Origin: Nostoc cf. edaphicum LEGE 07299
GTDB taxonomy: Bacteria; Cyanobacteriota; Cyanobacteriia; Cyanobacteriales; Nostocaceae
Assembly: GCF_015207245.1 (NCBI RefSeq)
Contig: NZ_JADEXF010000264.1
Coordinates: forward strand, 1 to 5,904
Direction: 5' to 3'
Length of the DNA: 5,904 bases
Shown: positions 5,790 to 5,904 of the stretch, piece after piece
How the letters are laid out: every line of letters starts with the position of its first letter
How positions within the stretch are numbered: the stretch's first letter is position 1
The notes under the pieces: generated by a model
Databases searched by the model: none
What the model was told of the DNA's origin: nothing
The model's input: the letters and a program-made list of their open reading frames with translations, nothing else
Made by a program: the position numbers and the translations under genes

Positions 5790-5904
5790 GAACTAATCCT
5801 AGCTTGAGGGCAGTCACAATCGCTTGAGTCCGGCTAGTAACCTTTAATTTTTCAAAAATACTGGTGAGATGCGCCTTAACAGTAGCAACTGTTACATATA
5901 AATG
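5782..5904 (-). CDS. 3' end of a NarL/LuxR-type response regulator (partial)
   Basis: The minus strand is open from the right edge to TGA at 5784-5782 and encodes the last 40 residues of a protein. They match the GerE/LuxR helix-turn-helix of NarL-family transcription factors: TVATVKAHLTSIFEKLKV (residues 5-22 of the fragment) covers the recognition helix, and SRTQAIVTALKLGLV the last helix. The receiver domain expected at the N-terminus lies outside the window, so classing it as a phosphorylated response regulator is an inference; it could be a stand-alone LuxR-type regulator. Its stop codon overlaps the start of the pseudokinase fusion gene (ATGCTTGA), so the two are almost certainly co-transcribed. 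Confidence 0.85.
   Translation of the reverse strand, partial: HLYVTVATVKAHLTSIFEKLKVTSRTQAIVTALKLGLVHA
5797..5800 (-). promoter_or_regulatory. Ribosome-binding site of the pseudokinase fusion gene
   Basis: AGGA on the minus strand lies 7 nt before ATG-5789 and inside the last codons of the response-regulator gene. It selects ATG-5789 over Met18 and supports coupled translation across the 8-bp gene overlap. Confidence 0.55.

Overview
The window looks like chromosomal DNA from a filamentous, heterocyst-type (Nostocales-like) cyanobacterium. Eight perfect copies of the octamer GCGATCGC (HIP1) are scattered through both strands' genes. The only substantial gap in the minus-strand gene cluster is filled with tandem heptanucleotide repeats of the STRR kind known from heterocystous cyanobacteria. 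The protein families (4-Cys-prefix kinase-like fusion, divergent TrpD paralogue, LCP protein with a LytR_C tail) fit the same group. Species cannot be named from the sequence alone.

Layout. Bases 1-138 (+) are the 3' end of an unidentified membrane protein gene. Bases 139-423 form an AT-rich intergenic region with a weak promoter candidate and only doubtful small ORFs. Bases 424-1848 (+) encode a membrane-anchored LytR-CpsA-Psr (LCP) protein. From 1820 to the right edge everything is on the minus strand. In transcription order the genes are the last 40 codons of a NarL/LuxR-type response regulator (5904-5782), a 729-residue fusion of Cys-rich prefix, pseudokinase, membrane helix and PstS-like binding domain (5789-3600), a zinc-ribbon/FHA protein (3622-2981), and a divergent anthranilate phosphoribosyltransferase-family protein (2914-1820). 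The last gene runs convergently into the LCP gene and overlaps its 3' end by 29 bp.

How the genes may work together. The first three minus-strand genes overlap by 8 and 23 bp, so they very probably form one translationally coupled operon. It joins a transcription factor of the response-regulator type, a transmembrane protein with an apparently inactive kinase domain inside the cell and a PstS-like solute-binding domain outside, and a phosphopeptide-reader (FHA) protein. This looks like a signalling module. The domain identities are read from the sequence; the joint function is inference. The TrpD-like gene follows after 66 bp made almost wholly of two heptamer repeat families. One of these repeats contains the start codon and creates a chain of tiny overlapping reading frames leading into it.
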